DNA of 64,000 nucleotides from Sphingobium indicum B90A (GTDB lineage Bacteria; Pseudomonadota; Alphaproteobacteria; Sphingomonadales; Sphingomonadaceae), in assembly GCF_000264945.2 (NCBI RefSeq), contig NZ_CP013070.1, positions 372,001-436,000 of the forward strand, read 5' to 3'. Shown in pieces: positions 10,249 to 19,519 of the stretch (positions within the stretch are counted from its first letter, which is position 1; every line of letters starts with the position of its first letter). Below the pieces are notes generated by a model that saw only the letters and a list, made by a program, of their open reading frames with translations, was not told the DNA's origin and did no database searches. The position numbers and the translations under genes are program-made.

Positions 10249-10481
10249 GCGCTGGTGAACCGAACGGTTCTCGGCTCGTCACGGAGCTGGGCCCAGCGAA
10301 CGGAGGATTTTCGTCACACCGTCTGCGCTGTAAGCTATTCCGCAGCCAGCCCGACTGGCACTGACTGGCGGCCATGATCACCCGGCTTCACGACCTGATA
10401 GCAGCAGAGCATAGCCGGTTCGTCTTGCTCCGGGCCGCGCACCTCGGACGGACGCGGGGCCCGCTAAACGCGAACCCGCCA

Positions 10482-12086
10482 TTAAGCCGGCGGAGCAAGA
10501 TCGAAGCTATCTGCACGGGCAAGGCCCCAGCTAGACCGGTAGAACTCGTTCCCTTCTCCACCTGAAATCAGGTCTCCTGGCACTAGGAAAGTGTGGAGTT
10601 GCGCGAACAGGCGGATCTCTGTTGGGCTGACGCGCCGGACGAGGTGATGAGGACCGATGTCGCTCGGATGTTGGAGGCCGGCTGCGGCTATCATCTCCGA
10701 AAGAGCGCGCAGCGTGTTGCGGTGGAAATGGAAGACGCGATCCGCCTTCTCAGGTACCACCAACGCCCTCTGGCGCATGGGATCCTGCGTTGCGACACCC
10801 ACAGGGCAGCGATTGGTATTGCAGGTCAGCGACTGGATGCAACCGATCGCGAACATGAAACCTCGGCCAGCATTGACCCAGTCAGCCCCAAGCGCGTGTG
10901 CGGCCGCGATATCGAAGGCGCTGACGATCTTTCCAGCCGCTCCGATCTTGATCTTGTCTCGCACACCCGCGCCGACAAGCGTGTTGTGGACAAAGAGCAG
11001 GCCCTCGCGCATGGGCGTGCCCAGATGATCGATGAACTCGAGCGGGGCAGCGCCGGTCCCGCCCTCGGCGCCGTCGATGACGATGAAATCGGGGAAGATG
11101 CTCGTCTCGCGCATGGCCTTCACCATGCCCATGAACTCCCAAGGCTGGCCGATGCAGAGCTTGAAGCCGACCGGTTTCCCACCCGAAAGCTTCCGGAGCA
11201 GGGCGATGAACTGCATCATCTCGATCGGTGTTGAAAAGGCGCGATGACGGGGAGGGGAGATGCAGTCCTCCGCGACGGGGACGCCGCGCGTGAGCGAGAT
11301 TTCTTCCGTCACCTTGCTGCCGGGCAGGATGCCGCCATGGCCGGGCTTTGCGCCTTGACTAAGCTTGATCTCAATCATCTTCACCTGCGGATCGGCGGCT
11401 TTGGTGGCGAAGGCATCGGGATCGAAATTACCGTCAGCCGACCTGCAGCCGAAATAGCCGCTTCCCAGCTCCCATATCAGATCGCCTCCATGCTCGCGGT
11501 GATAAGGGCTGATGCTGCCCTCGCCCGTGTCATGGGCAAAATTGCCCATCTTGGCGCCCAGGTTCAGCGCGCGAATGGCATTGGCGCTCAGCGAGCCGAA
11601 GCTCATAGCGGAAATGTTGAAGATGGAGGCAGAATAGGGCTGGGTGCAATCGCTACCGCCAATGAGGATGCGGAATGTATCGGGATCAGCCGGCGGAGCT
11701 GGCCGCGTGGAGTGTCCGATGAACTCGTACCCGTTCCCATAAACGTCGAGCTGCGTGCCGAAGGCGCGCTCGCTGCTCTCATTCTTCGAGCGGGCATAGA
11801 CTAGCGATCGCTGGCTTCGTGAAAATGGTGTCTCATCATATTCGCCTTCGATGAGATATTGGCGAATTTCGGGACGGATATCCTCGAAGAACCACCTCAG
11901 GCGTCCGATGATGGGATAGTTGCGCCTTACGGAATGGAGCGGTTGGAAAAGGTCGTATATGCCGGTAATCGACAGGATCGCGCCGATTCCGAACAGCGGA
12001 ACCGCCCAGACGCCTGGCAGATAGTAGCCAGCGACAATGGTGGTGATCAGCGCGATGCCAAAGGCGCTGAAACGGGTGAGAAGCAA
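10482..12086 (-). CDS. FMN-binding glutamate synthase family protein, membrane-anchored
   Basis: This 534-residue protein has two N-terminal membrane helices (about residues 5-50) followed by a TIM-barrel of the FMN-dependent GltB type. Conserved pieces are SIFNISAMSFGSLSANAIRA, HDTGEGSISPYH, SQGAKPGHGGILPG, PVGFKLCIGQ, the flavin-binding IDGAEGGTGAAPLEF and CNTNRCPVGVATQ with the cysteines that hold an iron-sulfur cluster in the family. It lacks the amidotransferase domain of true glutamate synthase, so the physiological substrate is unknown. The start is a TTG with ACGGAG upstream. It stands alone, convergent to the Tim44-like gene. Confidence 0.9.
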   Translation of the reverse strand: MLLTRFSAFGIALITTIVAGYYLPGVWAVPLFGIGAILSITGIYDLFQPLHSVRRNYPIIGRLRWFFEDIRPEIRQYLIEGEYDETPFSRSQRSLVYARSKNESSERAFGTQLDVYGNGYEFIGHSTRPAPPADPDTFRILIGGSDCTQPYSASIFNISAMSFGSLSANAIRALNLGAKMGNFAHDTGEGSISPYHREHGGDLIWELGSGYFGCRSADGNFDPDAFATKAADPQVKMIEIKLSQGAKPGHGGILPGSKVTEEISLTRGVPVAEDCISPPRHRAFSTPIEMMQFIALLRKLSGGKPVGFKLCIGQPWEFMGMVKAMRETSIFPDFIVIDGAEGGTGAAPLEFIDHLGTPMREGLLFVHNTLVGAGVRDKIKIGAAGKIVSAFDIAAAHALGADWVNAGRGFMFAIGCIQSLTCNTNRCPVGVATQDPMRQRALVVPEKADRVFHFHRNTLRALSEMIAAAGLQHPSDIGPHHLVRRVSPTEIRLFAQLHTFLVPGDLISGGEGNEFYRSSWGLARADSFDLAPPA

Positions 12087-12844
12087 GATTACAAACTCCG
12101 TGCGTTCAAAGCGGGCTCTTCGCCTGCCGAACGATGAGTTCTACTCAGGATCGCGCGTTAAACCAGTCAGGTCCCGTGACGTGAGCTAATTACGAGCGTG
12201 AAAGAAGCAATGCCGCCGATTTCGCGCGCGGGGGTCCGCTCGTCCACCACGCGCGAATTTGCCCGGAGCAGACGAGCGAGAGCACCGGCAACCGGCCTGT
12301 GACGTGGGGCCGGTCGTCGACGAGGCGAGGATCATGACGCCGTCATTCCGGCTCAACGGGTCGGCTGCTGGAGCGCGCACAGTGGGCCGCCGAGGGCGTG
12401 GTGTCGGTTGAATTTGTCGGACGGACCCTGTACGGCCATAGCAGAAAGGAGTTTGCGGCTCATGTTTCAGGAAGACGTTCCCGGCGGCTGAGTGGCTGCT
12501 ATCCATATATTCTCCTGTCGCGCTCGGGCGAAGATGGCCTTGCTACGTGCCAGCAGACGGAGCGTTGAGGATGGGACGCTCACCCAAACTGTCTCCCTGG
12601 CGAGCGTCGGCTTGGCGTGATGTTGTGGCCCATTACGATCCTGTCAGCCGATCAGGGCAGGGCAGAGGGTTCTGCTCCTCTCGCGCCTTATGATTAGATG
12701 AATGGCATCATCAGGGAGCGTCGTTGACGGGCGGGAGAAGCTCGCTCAACAGGGCGATCACGAACGATTAATTGCTGCGGCCGTTGAGATGGTCGCTTCC
12801 GTATAACGTTCGAAATCCCGGCGCATGCGCAGGGCCGCAAGAAG
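12087..12844. other. intergenic region left of the insertion sequence
   Basis: About 760 bases without a convincing gene. A short minus-strand frame just left of the insertion sequence has fair codon composition (residues RMRRDFERYTEATISTAAAI, ending near 12750) and may be the tail of a gene interrupted by the insertion, but no matching first half was found on the other side. Otherwise I see nothing here. Confidence 0.4.
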
Positions 12845-12909
12845 TGGACTTGTAACGGTTTTGTGCCGGTCACTTGAGAGTTTAAGGCTCGTTCAAGGAG
12901 ACCGACGAG

Positions 12910-13182
12910 ATGATCAAGCATAGTGAGGAGTTCAAGCAGGAGGCGGTGCGCATTGCGTTGACCAGCGGGTTGCCGCGGGAGCGTGTCGCGTCAGATTTGG
13001 GGGTCGGCAAGTCGACGCTGAACAAGTGGGTGTCACAGTATCGGCCCAGTGATCTGGTTTCAGCGCCGCAGGCAGATCTGGCCCGCGAGAATGAACGGCT
13101 TCGCCTTGAGAACCGCGTGCTCCGGGAGGAGAGGGAAGTGCTAAAAAAGGCGACTCAGTTCTTCGCGAGCCAAAGGTCGTGA
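12910..13182 (+). CDS. IS3-family transposase OrfA
   Basis: 90 residues with an N-terminal helix-turn-helix (EEFKQEAVRIALTSGLPRER, then VASDLGVGKSTLNKWVSQY) and a C-terminal leucine-zipper-like helix (LARENERLRLENRVLREERE). Such OrfA proteins bind the element ends. Near its end the sequence CTAAAAAAG (about 13141-13149) is an A6G slippery site where ribosomes can shift -1 to make the OrfAB fusion; orfB lies in that frame. The ATG follows a GGAGACC ribosome site. Confidence 0.92.
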   Translation: MIKHSEEFKQEAVRIALTSGLPRERVASDLGVGKSTLNKWVSQYRPSDLVSAPQADLARENERLRLENRVLREEREVLKKATQFFASQRS

Positions 13183-13901
13183 GGTTCGCCTTTGTGCACA
13201 GCTGGCGGCACCGTTGGCCGGTGGAGTTGATGTGTCGCGTTTTGCAGGTCAGCGAGCGTGGTTATCGTTCCTGGCGCTCGCGACCGATCAGTCGACGGGA
13301 GCGGACGGACATGAAAGTGCTGGCCCATATCCGGGAACAGTACAGCCTCAGCCTGGGCAGCTATGGTCGTCCAAGGATGACGATGGAGTTGAAAGAGGTG
13401 GGGCTCGATGTTGGTGAGCGCCGGGTTGGACGCCTGATGAAGATCAACGGAATAAAGCCGGTTCGCACACGCAAGCATAAGGTTACGACGGACAGCCACC
13501 ATCGTCTCGGCGTCGCGGCAAACTGGCTGGACGGTGATTTTGCCGCTGATGCCCCCAACCGTAAATGGGCTGGCGACATCACCTATATCTGGACGTCAGA
13601 AGGCTGCCTTTTCCATTCGGATCGCGGTAGCCAATATTGTTCTTACGACTATCAGAAGAAATTGCAGGCCTATGGCCTGCGTCCATCGATGAGCGGCAAG
13701 GGTAATTGTTACGACAATGCCTCCGTCGAGACGTTCTTCAAATCCCTGAAAGCGGAACTCATCTGGCGGCAGCGCTGGCAAACGCGGCGTCAGGCGGAAG
13801 CCGCCATCTTCCAGTACATCAATGGTTTCTACAACACCCGTCGCCGCCATTCATATCTGGGCGGCATCAGCCCGCTCGCCTTCGAAGCCAAGGTGGCTTA
13901 A
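13179..13901 (+). CDS. IS3-family transposase OrfB, internal deletion in catalytic core
   Basis: 240 residues instead of the usual 275-290. The N-terminal HTH_21-like part (VLQVSERGYRSWRSRPISRR) and the C-terminal GKGNCYDNASVETFFKSLKA and YNTRRRHSYLGGISPLAF are normal. The three DDE residues remain (Asp in WAGDITYI, Asp in HSDRGSQY, Glu in ASVETFF), but the 40 to 50 residues that should separate the first two, containing the LDL.SRR.VGW strand region, are missing: TYIWTSEGCLF runs straight into HSDRGSQY. The reading frame survives the deletion. An active enzyme is unlikely. Confidence 0.85.
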   Translation: MRFAFVHSWRHRWPVELMCRVLQVSERGYRSWRSRPISRRERTDMKVLAHIREQYSLSLGSYGRPRMTMELKEVGLDVGERRVGRLMKINGIKPVRTRKHKVTTDSHHRLGVAANWLDGDFAADAPNRKWAGDITYIWTSEGCLFHSDRGSQYCSYDYQKKLQAYGLRPSMSGKGNCYDNASVETFFKSLKAELIWRQRWQTRRQAEAAIFQYINGFYNTRRRHSYLGGISPLAFEAKVA

Positions 13902-13938
13902 TGAGATAGGTGACCGGCACAAAACCGTTACAAGTCCA

Positions 13939-14612
13939 ATATGAAGGATCGAAATGCCCGAGATCGACCGCGTCGGCAAGGAAGGGATCAAGCTGACATC
14001 GTTCTACACGCAGCCGTCGCGCATAATCATCGCTTCGATCTGGTTCGCCAAACGGCAGAGTACATCTCCCCGCGCCCATGTCATACGCCCCATCGGCTGA
14101 TGATAGAGGCGGCGAACAACATGCTCGCCATTGCCGAGCCCGCAAGGCATGATCGCGGCAACGAGATAAGGCCGGCCTGACCGCTCTGTCAGCCTACGAT
14201 AGCTCATCGAAATTGTTGCCCTCATCCCCCAAAATCATTCGTTTGACCCGGCCGTGCGCTTGGTCCACCCAGTATCAAACAAAAAAAAGATCTCTTATTC
14301 GAGGCATGCGAGAGGATGCGACAATGCGCAATGACGGGCCGGACATAGAGAGCCCGATATTGCGATCCGGTGGCATTGCTCAAAGATCATCCTCTCCGCG
14401 GTTGCCAGTGCGAACTGTTCAAGGTGCACGCGCTCACGCAGCGGCATGGAAGAGTGATCTGAATCTACAGTCAAAATTATTGCGCTAAACCATAAATGTT
14501 TTGATCTACGGGTAGGCGATGGGATGCGCTTATGAGGCGAACCGAATCAAATGAGGCACGCAGCGGAACATGATCCGCCGGCGGCTTCGGTCAAGTCACG
14601 GTTGCCTCGCAA
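13939..14612. other. intergenic region between the insertion sequence and the efflux operon
   Basis: About 670 bases. Short open frames exist on both strands (for example 14004-14225 minus and 14213-14488 plus), but their composition is not clearly coding and they match nothing I know. The last 150 bases are less GC-rich and probably carry the promoter of the efflux operon. Confidence 0.35.
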
Positions 14613-16706
14613 ATGTCGTCTGCACAGTCATCGCCCTCCTGGTCGTCGGCCAGTCTGACCATCGATGCGCGCAAGCTGCTGTTCTCGCTTAGCAGCTTCC
14701 TTGCGGCGGCGGTCACGCTGGCGATCGTGTTCTCAGCCAGCTTGCCACGGCCTTGGTGGGCCTTGCTGACGGTCTATGTGACGGCACAGCCCATGGCGGG
14801 CGCATTCCGGCCCAAGATGCTATATCGCCTTGCCGGAATCGCAACCGGTGCCATCGTTACGATCGCAGTGGTTCCCAACCTCCAGAACGCACCGGAACTG
14901 CTGGTGTTGTGCATGGCGTCCTGGACGGGCTTTTGCATCTACCTTGCGGTGCTCGATCGGACGCCGCGCGCTTTCCTGTTTCAGATGGCAGCCTTTAGCT
15001 CGGCGGTAATCAGCTTTCCTTCCGTTGAAAATCCGGCCGATATATTCAACACCACTGCAGGGCGCGTCGCGGAAATGACGGTCGCGATCCTGAGCGTCTC
15101 GATGGTTCACGCGATGCTGCAACCGTGGAGCGCAACGCCTGTGATCCGCGATCGGGCCAAGTCCTTCTTGCGGCATGCGCGCCGCTGGGCGGGTGACGTG
15201 CTGAGCGGCGACAATCGCGAGCAGGAAAACGAGCACCGCCGTGCGCTGGCATCCGACGTCACCGAGTTGGGGATGATCGCGATCCACCTGCCGTTCGATC
15301 ATCGCGCCGCGCCCATCACGCAGCGCCGCGTCATTGCGCTCCAGCAGCAGCTCGCCAACACTATCCCGCTCGCGTCGGCTGCCGCCAACCGGCTCGACCT
15401 GATCGAGCGCGAGCATGGCCTCCAGCCCGAACTCAGCGGACTGCTTGTCCGCACGATGGATTGGTTGGGATCGGCAAACAGTCAGACTGCACACGTTAGG
15501 CCGCTGATTGACGAGTGCGAGCGGCTGGCCAGGCAGGCAGAGGATCGCCGCGACTGGCCTTCGCTGCTAGCCGCCAGTGCCTCGGTTCGCCTTGCGCAGT
15601 TCCTGAATGCCTTCGCTACCGCACAGCGGCTTGCCAACCGCATCGGGTCGCCGGGTCGTCTGAAAATCAGGGATGAGGATGAGCAGTCGTTCCGGCTCGC
15701 GCGCGATCACGGTGTGGCCGTGCTGGCGGGAGCGGCCACGGCGGTGGCGATCATGCTCTATTGTGCGGTGTGGATCCTGTTGGCCTGGCCCAGTGGCTCC
15801 GCCACGGCCGCCTTTGCGGCGCTCATCACATGTTCCTTCGCGGCGCATGATGATCCCTCGCCGATGATCGGCCGATATCTTAAGGCGACGTTGAAGACCT
15901 TCCCTCTGGCCGCCTTTTACCTATTCGTCGTCCTCCCTCGAGTGGACGGCTACGAAATGCTGATGATCACGCTCGCCCCGGCGCTGCTGTGGATGGGCTA
16001 TATCCAGGCCGATCCGCGCCGTTCGCCCGAAGCGTTGCCGATGTTCTCCTGCTTCATCGTGGCCATGGGTTTCCTTGCCCGGTTTCAGGCTGATTTTTAT
16101 GTCTTCGTGAACACCGGCCTTGCTCAGTTGGGCGGCATCGTCACCACGCTGGCCGTGACGCGTCTGTTCCGCACTGCGAGTGCGCGCTGGACCCTGCGCC
16201 GCGTGATGCGCGCCAACTGGACTGAACTTGCGGTGTTGGCGGACATCCGGCGGCCGTTCCGTCCCGGAGACTGGACGGCACGCTCCGTTGACCGTCTTGG
16301 CCAGATCGCGCAGCGCGTCGTCGCGGCTCCTCCGGGCGATGACCTCCATGCTGCGGACAGTCTTGCTGATCTGCGGATTGGGCGGAACGTCATTCCGGTG
16401 CGTAAGGCCCTGTCCCATGTCCCACACGATCTTCGACACGACCTTGGTCTGGTGCTGGCGGGCATCGCTGATCACTATCGCGCGCGCACTCGACTTTCCA
16501 AGATCGTACCGGCCGACGTGGGGCTATTGGTGCCGATCGACCGGTCGATCGACGGTCTGCTTGCCCACCCGCTCGACGAATACCGCAGGCAGGCGCTGCG
16601 CGCGCTCGTGGCGATGCGTTGCAACCTGTTCCCCGAAGCCGCTGCTCCGGTCCTGACCACCGGCAAAACCACCACTCTGCATATGGTGCAAGGAGGCCGC
16701 GTGTGA
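14613..16706 (+). CDS. FUSC/AaeB-type aromatic acid efflux membrane protein
   Basis: 697 residues with the FUSC architecture: a first membrane bundle at about residues 25-170 (KLLFSLSSFLAAAVTLAIVF, PRPWWALLTVYVTAQPMAGA), a soluble helical part, and a second bundle at about residues 365-530. This family includes AaeB, which exports p-hydroxybenzoate and other aromatic acids through the inner membrane, and fusaric acid resistance proteins. The gene is first in a tight four-gene run (DUF1656, membrane-fusion protein, outer-membrane factor). The substrate is not known; no AaeR-type regulator is adjacent. The ATG chosen lies close to the conserved N-terminus. Confidence 0.9.
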   Translation: MSSAQSSPSWSSASLTIDARKLLFSLSSFLAAAVTLAIVFSASLPRPWWALLTVYVTAQPMAGAFRPKMLYRLAGIATGAIVTIAVVPNLQNAPELLVLCMASWTGFCIYLAVLDRTPRAFLFQMAAFSSAVISFPSVENPADIFNTTAGRVAEMTVAILSVSMVHAMLQPWSATPVIRDRAKSFLRHARRWAGDVLSGDNREQENEHRRALASDVTELGMIAIHLPFDHRAAPITQRRVIALQQQLANTIPLASAAANRLDLIEREHGLQPELSGLLVRTMDWLGSANSQTAHVRPLIDECERLARQAEDRRDWPSLLAASASVRLAQFLNAFATAQRLANRIGSPGRLKIRDEDEQSFRLARDHGVAVLAGAATAVAIMLYCAVWILLAWPSGSATAAFAALITCSFAAHDDPSPMIGRYLKATLKTFPLAAFYLFVVLPRVDGYEMLMITLAPALLWMGYIQADPRRSPEALPMFSCFIVAMGFLARFQADFYVFVNTGLAQLGGIVTTLAVTRLFRTASARWTLRRVMRANWTELAVLADIRRPFRPGDWTARSVDRLGQIAQRVVAAPPGDDLHAADSLADLRIGRNVIPVRKALSHVPHDLRHDLGLVLAGIADHYRARTRLSKIVPADVGLLVPIDRSIDGLLAHPLDEYRRQALRALVAMRCNLFPEAAAPVLTTGKTTTLHMVQGGRV

Positions 16707-16927
16707 TCGAGGAAATTCACTTCGGTGGCATCTATGTGCCCGCCGCCCTCGCCACTGCGGTCTTGTCGGCCCTGCTGGTATATGTCCTGCGCACGCCGAT
16801 GCAGCGCCTCACATTCTATCGGCTCCTTTGGCAACCCGCCCTGTTTGACCTCGCCGTCTTTGTCCTCCTGTGGTGGGGATTGAGCGCGGGAGCAGACCTC
16901 ACCCCTCACTTCTGGTTCATGTCTTGA
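16703..16927 (+). CDS. DUF1656/AaeX small inner-membrane protein
   Basis: 74 residues beginning MIEEIHFGGIYVPAALATAV with two hydrophobic helices and WWGLSAGADL near the end, the signature of DUF1656/AaeX proteins that accompany AaeB-type pumps. The GTG start overlaps the upstream stop codon (GTGTGA), and AGGAGG lies seven bases upstream. Its role is presumably accessory to pump assembly. Confidence 0.9.
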   Translation: MIEEIHFGGIYVPAALATAVLSALLVYVLRTPMQRLTFYRLLWQPALFDLAVFVLLWWGLSAGADLTPHFWFMS

Positions 16928-16929
16928 CC

Positions 16930-17829
16930 ATGCTTTCCCGACACCATCTTGCGCGTTCGATCGCGACGTTTTTTGTCATCCTCGCCATTCTTGGCGGGAT
17001 CTACGCGCTGTGGCAGCGCTATCAGGTGGATCCAGTGACGCGTGACGGCAAAGTCCGTGCCGACATGGTGCCCGTGTCTGCCGATGTCGGCGGACTCGTC
17101 ACCGAAATGCGGGTCATAGATAACCAATCCGTACGTAAGGGCGACGTGCTGTTCGTCGTCGATCGGCCGCGCTACCAACTCGCCCTCGAACAGGCGGAAG
17201 CAACCCTGATGAACAAGCGCGCTTCGCTCGCGCAGTCGATTCGCGAGGATCGCCGTAACAGCGTGATCCGCGAGGTGATTGCCGCAGAGACGGTTGAACA
17301 GGGACTTACTCGGACCGACGAACTCAGGGCAGAGGTGGCGCAGGCGGTTGCCGCCCGAAACCTCGCCCGCTTCAACCTCGAGCGCACCCTGGTCCGCGCG
17401 CCGGTTGACGGGGTCGTCACCAATACGACTTTGCAGCCCGGCGTCTATGTCGTTGTCGGCAAGCCTGTTCTGGCCCTTGTATATGGAAAGACCCTCAGAG
17501 TTGAGGGGTATTTCGAGGAGACCAAGCTGCCGGCCATCCAGGTCGGCGATCAGGCGAGCATCTACATCATGGGCGTCGCGGACGAAATCCATGGTCGCGT
17601 CCACAGCATCGCCGGCGGCATCGAAGACCGCGAGCGTGGCGGGGCCGACGGCCAGTACGCCGATGTGAAACCGAACTTCGACTGGGTCCGGCTGCCCCAG
17701 CGCATCCCGGTCCGGATCGAGATCGAAAACAAGCCGGCGAATGTGCGACTGATCCCGGGACAAACGGCAACGGTCGTGATCCATCCACGCGCCGACGCAC
17801 GCAAGATCCGCAGGAGTCTGCCATGGTAA
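16930..17829 (+). CDS. HlyD/AaeA-type membrane-fusion protein
   Basis: 299 residues with an N-terminal membrane anchor (about residues 8-30, ATFFVILAILGGIYALW), a biotinyl-lipoyl half-motif VSADVGGLVTEMRVIDNQSV, an alpha-helical hairpin at about residues 85-150 and the second half-motif LVRAPVDGVVTNTTLQPGVY, then the beta-barrel domain. This is the AaeA/EmrA-like adaptor that joins the inner-membrane pump to the outer-membrane channel. The ATG lies three bases after the DUF1656 stop, and the end overlaps the next gene by seven bases. Confidence 0.93.
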   Translation: MLSRHHLARSIATFFVILAILGGIYALWQRYQVDPVTRDGKVRADMVPVSADVGGLVTEMRVIDNQSVRKGDVLFVVDRPRYQLALEQAEATLMNKRASLAQSIREDRRNSVIREVIAAETVEQGLTRTDELRAEVAQAVAARNLARFNLERTLVRAPVDGVVTNTTLQPGVYVVVGKPVLALVYGKTLRVEGYFEETKLPAIQVGDQASIYIMGVADEIHGRVHSIAGGIEDRERGGADGQYADVKPNFDWVRLPQRIPVRIEIENKPANVRLIPGQTATVVIHPRADARKIRRSLPW

Positions 17830-19259
17830 GACAAGCGATGAGGCGCCTGACGCTCTCCGCCCTCGGCGCGGTGCTGCTGGTGGGCTGCACCAGGGTTGGA
17901 CCGGATTATAAGGGTCCCAACAGTGCGGTGCTCAAATCCCCTGCCGCCCAGGGCAAATTCGTCGGCGCTGCCGGCCTTCCCGTCGATACCGACGCGCTTC
18001 CTCAGAATTGGTGGAGACTGTATGACGACCCGCTTCTCGACCGGCTTGTCGGCGAGGCCTTGGCCGCCAACACCGACCTTCGGGTCGCCGCTGCCAACCT
18101 CGAGCGCACCGAAGTCGCAATCCACGAGGCAAAGGACGCATATGGCCCGGAGGTAGAGACTGAAGTAGCCGCAGAACGAAGGCAGTTCTCCACCCAGTCC
18201 TATCTGCGCGAGACACCGATCCCCCCGTTGACTGTCGGCAGCGTCGGAGGCCGTGTCGCCTATCAGCTTGACCTGTTCGGCCAGTTGAAGCGACTGGTCG
18301 AGGCTGCCGAGGCCGATGCGGAAGCCAGCCGCGCCGTTCGCGACGCTGTGCGCGTGACCGTCGTCGCCAACGTGGTGCGCGCGTATGTGGAAGCCTGCAC
18401 CGCCGGAGAGGAACTGGCCGTTACCCGTTCGGTCGTCAACATCCAGGACAAAATCGCCGGCGTCCAACGTCGCCTTGGACGTGCGGGACGGATCGCGCGA
18501 ACCGACGCCTTCCGCGCTGATGCCCGGACGGAAGACGATCGCGCCGCTCTGCCGGTGTTCGAAGCACGACGAAAGACCGCCCTGTATCACCTCGCCGTGC
18601 TTACCGGCCGCCCGCCGGCGGAATTCCCAACCGAAGTCGCCACTTGCGCTGAACCTCCTCACCTGACGCGCCCTGTGCCCGTCGGAGACGGAGCCAGCCT
18701 GTTGCAGCGGCGTCCCGACGTGCGCGAGGCGGAGCGCGATCTGGCCGCTGCCACGGCGCGGATCGGCGTAGCGATCGGCGAGCTCTATCCGCGCATCAGC
18801 CTGGGTGCAGGCTTGGGCTCAACCGGCATTCTATCCGACCTCGGCACAAGCCCTGCCAACCATTGGAGCCTGGGTCCCCTCATTTCCTGGACCTTGCCCA
18901 CCCCAGCTGTCAGATCGCGGATCCACCAAGCGAACGCCAGAGCGGACGCCTCCCTGGCGCACTTTGACGGGATAGTGCTCAACGCTCTTCGTGAGGTCGA
19001 AACCAGCCTGACAACCTATGGGCGCGACCTTGACCGCCACGCCCGCCTAGAATTGGCGCGAAACATGGCCGTCAAGGCGCGGGACGATGCGCAGATTCTC
19101 TATAGCGCCGGCCGCACTCCGCTGCTGGACCTGCTTGATGCCCAGCGAGCAGCTGCCGAAGCCGAAGTCGTGCTGGCGGCGTCAAAGGCTCGGATCGCCG
19201 ACGATCAGGTGTCCCTGTTCCTCGCCCTAGGCGGAGGCTGGGAACAGGGAGAAAGTTGA
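17823..19259 (+). CDS. outer-membrane efflux lipoprotein, NodT family
   Basis: 478 residues with a lipoprotein signal (ALGAVLLVGC, lipidated Cys near residue 22) followed by TRVGPDYKGP, the usual start of NodT/OprM-type outer-membrane factors. Two repeated TolC-like halves follow, with landmark sequences NWWRLYDDPLLDRLV, RRPDVREAERDLAAATARIG and LLDLLDAQRAAAEAEVVLAA. It provides the exit duct for the FUSC pump encoded upstream. It is the last gene of the operon. Confidence 0.93.
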   Translation: MVRQAMRRLTLSALGAVLLVGCTRVGPDYKGPNSAVLKSPAAQGKFVGAAGLPVDTDALPQNWWRLYDDPLLDRLVGEALAANTDLRVAAANLERTEVAIHEAKDAYGPEVETEVAAERRQFSTQSYLRETPIPPLTVGSVGGRVAYQLDLFGQLKRLVEAAEADAEASRAVRDAVRVTVVANVVRAYVEACTAGEELAVTRSVVNIQDKIAGVQRRLGRAGRIARTDAFRADARTEDDRAALPVFEARRKTALYHLAVLTGRPPAEFPTEVATCAEPPHLTRPVPVGDGASLLQRRPDVREAERDLAAATARIGVAIGELYPRISLGAGLGSTGILSDLGTSPANHWSLGPLISWTLPTPAVRSRIHQANARADASLAHFDGIVLNALREVETSLTTYGRDLDRHARLELARNMAVKARDDAQILYSAGRTPLLDLLDAQRAAAEAEVVLAASKARIADDQVSLFLALGGGWEQGES

Positions 19260-19519
19260 ACTTTGACAGACTTCCTCTTCGTCAATTGGTTCCCATCCCC
19301 TCGCTAGAGTACTTCCCCGCACAACTTGAGATTTGAACAAGAATTGAGCAGAAAGTTATTGGCGCCTGGATATCAGCTTCGCCCGCACATGCCTTGAGGT
19401 CGGGTTCTGGACGGGAAGCTCCGGCTGACGAGAGATTGGCTGGGATAAGGCATGCATGCCTTCGACATAGCAGAAAAATCTATGCTATCTGCCCAAAATA
19501 AAATTCAATTGTCAACACT
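19260..19519. other. intergenic region entering an AT-rich patch
   Basis: The gap after the efflux operon turns sharply AT-rich from about 19480 onward (AAAATAAAATTCAATTGTCA), unlike everything around it. A TTGTCA near 19509 could be a -35 box. No terminator hairpin of note was seen after the outer-membrane-factor gene. Confidence 0.4.

Larger units (their letters stand above)
12845..13938 (+). mobile_element. IS3-family insertion sequence, defective
   Basis: A 1094-bp element bounded by 29-bp perfect inverted repeats at 12845-12873 and 13910-13938 that start TGGACTTGTAACGG and end CA, the terminal dinucleotides usual for IS3-family elements. It holds overlapping orfA and orfB in the typical -1 arrangement. 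No matching target-site duplication is visible (AAG on the left, ATA on the right), so the flanks may have been rearranged or have diverged. The length is short for the family because orfB has an internal deletion. Confidence 0.9.

Noticed and set aside
10195..10377. Short frame encoding repeated His-Glu
   Set aside because: It is generated by the GAGCAT tandem repeat and lacks a ribosome site and any further gene-like composition.
12845..13938. Target-site duplication for the insertion sequence
   Set aside because: The three or four bases on each side of the ends do not match.
14004..14225. Minus-strand frame right of the insertion sequence as the other half of an interrupted gene
   Set aside because: Its text does not continue the frame left of the insertion, and codon composition is not decisive.
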